Shown here piece after piece: positions 6,300 to 8,255 of a DNA stretch of 8,255 bases. Position 1 is the stretch's first letter. Each line of letters starts with the position of its first letter. A program made the translations under genes and the position numbers. Source of the stretch: JBBQXY01 sp051004815 (GTDB taxonomy: Bacteria > Chloroflexota > Ktedonobacteria > Ktedonobacterales > Ktedonobacteraceae); contig JBPCJY010000066.1 of NCBI GenBank assembly GCA_051004815.1, positions 1 to 8,255 on the forward strand. The letters run 5' to 3'. The notes beneath the pieces were generated by a model. It made no database searches and was not told the origin of the DNA. It saw only the letters and a list, made by a program, of their open reading frames with translations.

Positions 6300-6346
6300 C
6301 AAAAAGAGACTCAGGGTCAATAATGACTACCCTGAGTCTCTTTTTG
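6300..6346. terminator. Bidirectional intrinsic terminator between the methyltransferase gene and the CRISPR array
   Basis: CAAAAAGAGACTCAGGG (6300-6316) pairs perfectly with CCCTGAGTCTCTTTTTG (6330-6346), a 17-bp stem with a 13-nt loop. The A-run on the left and T-run on the right give a U-tract on either strand, so it can stop transcription from both sides. It lies 27 nt after the stop codon at 6272 and ends one base before the first CRISPR repeat, so it probably terminates both the fusion gene and the pre-crRNA coming from the right. Confidence 0.88.
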
Positions 6347-6383
6347 TCTTCAATCCCAGACGGGAAGCCGCAGCCCTTTAGAC
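6347..6383 (-). repeat. Degenerate terminal CRISPR repeat (leader-distal)
   Basis: The leftmost repeat begins TCTTCAATCCC instead of GTTTCAATCCC; the other 35 bases match. In crRNA orientation the change hits the last two bases of the handle. Decay of the terminal repeat is typical of the end opposite the leader. It abuts the terminator stem that ends at 6346. Confidence 0.9.
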
Positions 6384-6494
6384 TCCCCTGTAGCGTGTTG
6401 TGGCGCATATCCATACGGATGGTTTCAATCCCAGACGGGAAGCCGCAGCCCTTTAGACCAGTCCTTGGACTGGCACTTCAGGGGTCACTGGTGG

Positions 6495-6531
6495 GTTTCA
6501 ATCCCAGACGGGAAGCCGCAGCCCTTGAGAC
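6495..6531 (-). repeat. Variant CRISPR repeat with one substitution
   Basis: This repeat, third from the left, ends CCCTTGAGAC where the others end CCCTTTAGAC. The change lies at the 5' end in crRNA orientation, away from the hairpin and handle, so processing is unlikely to suffer. Its place near the presumed old end fits slow drift. Confidence 0.9.
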
Positions 6532-8255
6532 CGAAGAGTGGCTCCGAGAAACTGGATTGTAGATTTGTTTCAATCCCAGACGGGAAGCCGCAGCCCTTTA
6601 GACTCGGCCACTGTCTCGGCTACAAACACACCCGCCACCGTTTCAATCCCAGACGGGAAGCCGCAGCCCTTTAGACCATGCTGATCTTGTGGTGGGGATG
6701 CACCAGCGTGTGTTTCAATCCCAGACGGGAAGCCGCAGCCCTTTAGACGAACATGCGGTAAAAATAGCCACTGAATTCCAAGCGGCGTTTCAATCCCAGA
6801 CGGGAAGCCGCAGCCCTTTAGACTTGGTGGGGAATTCAGACGTTCCAGACGGTTACGCCGTCGTTTCAATCCCAGACGGGAAGCCGCAGCCCTTTAGACT
6901 CAGAAGTCGGATAACCTTGCAACGAGCCGCTGTGGTTTCAATCCCAGACGGGAAGCCGCAGCCCTTTAGACCAAGGACAGTAGATTGGAGGATGCATTGT
7001 ATGCTCGGTGTGTTTCAATCCCAGACGGGAAGCCGCAGCCCTTTAGACTCTACTGGTGTGCGAACAGCGCAGATGAGATCGAGCAGTTTCAATCCCAGAC
7101 GGGAAGCCGCAGCCCTTTAGACCAGCGATCACTCCACTGCTACGCAGAGCAAACCGAAGTTTCAATCCCAGACGGGAAGCCGCAGCCCTTTAGACGGTTC
7201 CAAGATGTAGGCTCGCTGGAACCATCGGCCGTTTCAATCCCAGACGGGAAGCCGCAGCCCTTTAGACGTGGGATGCCTCAATGCTTGCCCAAAAAGATGA
7301 GGGGTTTCAATCCCAGACGGGAAGCCGCAGCCCTTTAGACACTTTGATTTTTGCGGAATTCACCCAAAAGCCCTTGAGTTTCAATCCCAGACGGGAAGCC
7401 GCAGCCCTTTAGACTATCGTTTCAATCGCTTAGGCTTCGCGGAAGAAAAGTTTCAATCCCAGACGGGAAGCCGCAGCCCTTTAGACTACGCGTCCATTTG
7501 TACACCCAATCCTTGCCAGGTGTTTCAATCCCAGACGGGAAGCCGCAGCCCTTTAGACGGCTGGTGAATATGCCATGTATAGCGCGTGGCTGGAGTTTCA
7601 ATCCCAGACGGGAAGCCGCAGCCCTTTAGACTGAGCCAGGCAGTACGGTTGTACGTTACTCCGTCAATGGTTTCAATCCCAGACGGGAAGCCGCAGCCCT
7701 TTAGACGAATGGTTGCCATGATTACCCTTTCTTTTCTCATTTAGTTTCAATCCCAGACGGGAAGCCGCAGCCCTTTAGACTGCTGGACCTGGAGCGGACC
7801 AGTGGCGATGCAAGCGTTTCAATCCCAGACGGGAAGCCGCAGCCCTTTAGACGCTGCGGAGCACCCATGACGAGAGAAGCACACGGTGTGTTTCAATCCC
7901 AGACGGGAAGCCGCAGCCCTTTAGACGCAAGGGGTAATTCATCCCAACGCGAAGATGAAAATTTATGTTTCAATCCCAGACGGGAAGCCGCAGCCCTTTA
8001 GACGGGCATTGTTTACTAACTGGATCACATACTTTGTGAGTTTCAATCCCAGACGGGAAGCCGCAGCCCTTTAGACGTTGAGTATGTTGATGGGTCACAC
8101 ATCCGTCAACGTGTTTCAATCCCAGACGGGAAGCCGCAGCCCTTTAGACCGAGCACCTACGAGAGAGGGCCAGAAGAGTGAGGCGTGTTTCAATCCCAGA
8201 CGGGAAGCCGCAGCCCTTTAGACAGTGGTATCAGTCGTTGTAGTCGTGCCTGATG

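Larger units (their letters stand above)
6347..8255 (-). CRISPR. CRISPR array: 26 repeats of 37 bp, 25 complete spacers, right end beyond the window
   Basis: The 37-bp repeat reads GTTTCAATCCC at its left end and CCCTTTAGAC at its right end. Repeats start at 6347, 6422, 6495, 6567, 6640, 6712, 6787, 6863, 6935, 7012, 7086, 7159, 7231, 7304, 7378, 7450, 7522, 7595, 7670, 7744, 7816, 7890, 7967, 8040, 8113 and 8187. Spacers are 35-40 bp and I see no duplicates; the last one (8224-8255) is cut by the edge. Only the repeats at 6347 and 6495 differ from consensus. Strand: on the minus strand the repeat ends in ATTGAAAC, the usual 8-nt crRNA handle of Cas6-processed type I and III systems, directly after a small TCCC-GTCT-GGGA hairpin. 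The degenerate repeat and a terminator sit at the left end, as expected at the leader-distal end. No cas gene is present, so the subtype is not assignable. Confidence 0.98.

Noticed and set aside
6323..7740. Several 70-140 codon frames within the CRISPR array with repeating peptides such as SIPDGKPQPFR
   Set aside because: They are translations of the 37-bp repeat, which lacks stops in some frames. No start signals are present and the peptide periodicity equals the repeat unit.

Overview
The window looks like an accessory, defence-flavoured region of a bacterial chromosome. Base composition is moderate and spacing is bacterial: AGGAG-type ribosome binding sites, a 19 nt gap in one gene pair, and tail-to-tail genes overlapping by 19 bp. 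The protein families (an XRE regulator with a DUF5919-like C-terminus, a NUDIX hydrolase, an HD-domain protein with the HDIGYAP, TGFHPLDGA and YCDMTT motifs, and a methyltransferase-endonuclease fusion) together with a GTTTCAATCCC-type CRISPR repeat suggest a Chloroflexota (Ktedonobacteria-like) or related high-GC Gram-positive-like genome. This placement is inference from remembered family distributions, not from a search.

Layout. Bases 1-466 hold an open reading frame on the minus strand that leaves the left edge. It is unrecognised and possibly frameshifted near its 5' end. Bases 467-994 hold no convincing gene, but carry palindromes and operator-like repeats leading into an extended -10 promoter. 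A plus-strand two-gene operon follows: an XRE regulator (995-1768) and a NUDIX hydrolase (1788-2255). It meets head-on a minus-strand pair made of a small HicB-like hypothetical protein (2886-3185) and an HD phosphohydrolase (2237-2848). Next is a minus-strand class I SAM methyltransferase (3469-4488). It shares a short divergent control region, with a symmetric -10 element TATTATA, with a plus-strand beta-class DNA methyltransferase fused to an Mrr-like endonuclease domain (4620-6272).

A 17-bp-stem bidirectional terminator (6300-6346) separates that gene from a CRISPR array that fills the rest of the window. The array (6347-8255) has 26 repeats of 37 bp, 25 complete spacers of 35-40 bp, and one spacer cut by the edge. 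No cas gene is visible. The repeat sequence (ATTGAAAC end on the minus strand), the damaged leftmost repeat and the terminator next to it all suggest that the array is transcribed right to left, with its leader and perhaps its cas genes beyond base 8255.

How the parts fit: two anti-invader modules (a restriction-modification-like fusion and the CRISPR array) sit back to back. The XRE, NUDIX and HD genes look like a small regulated nucleotide-handling cluster. That they act together is inferred from proximity and family, not shown.
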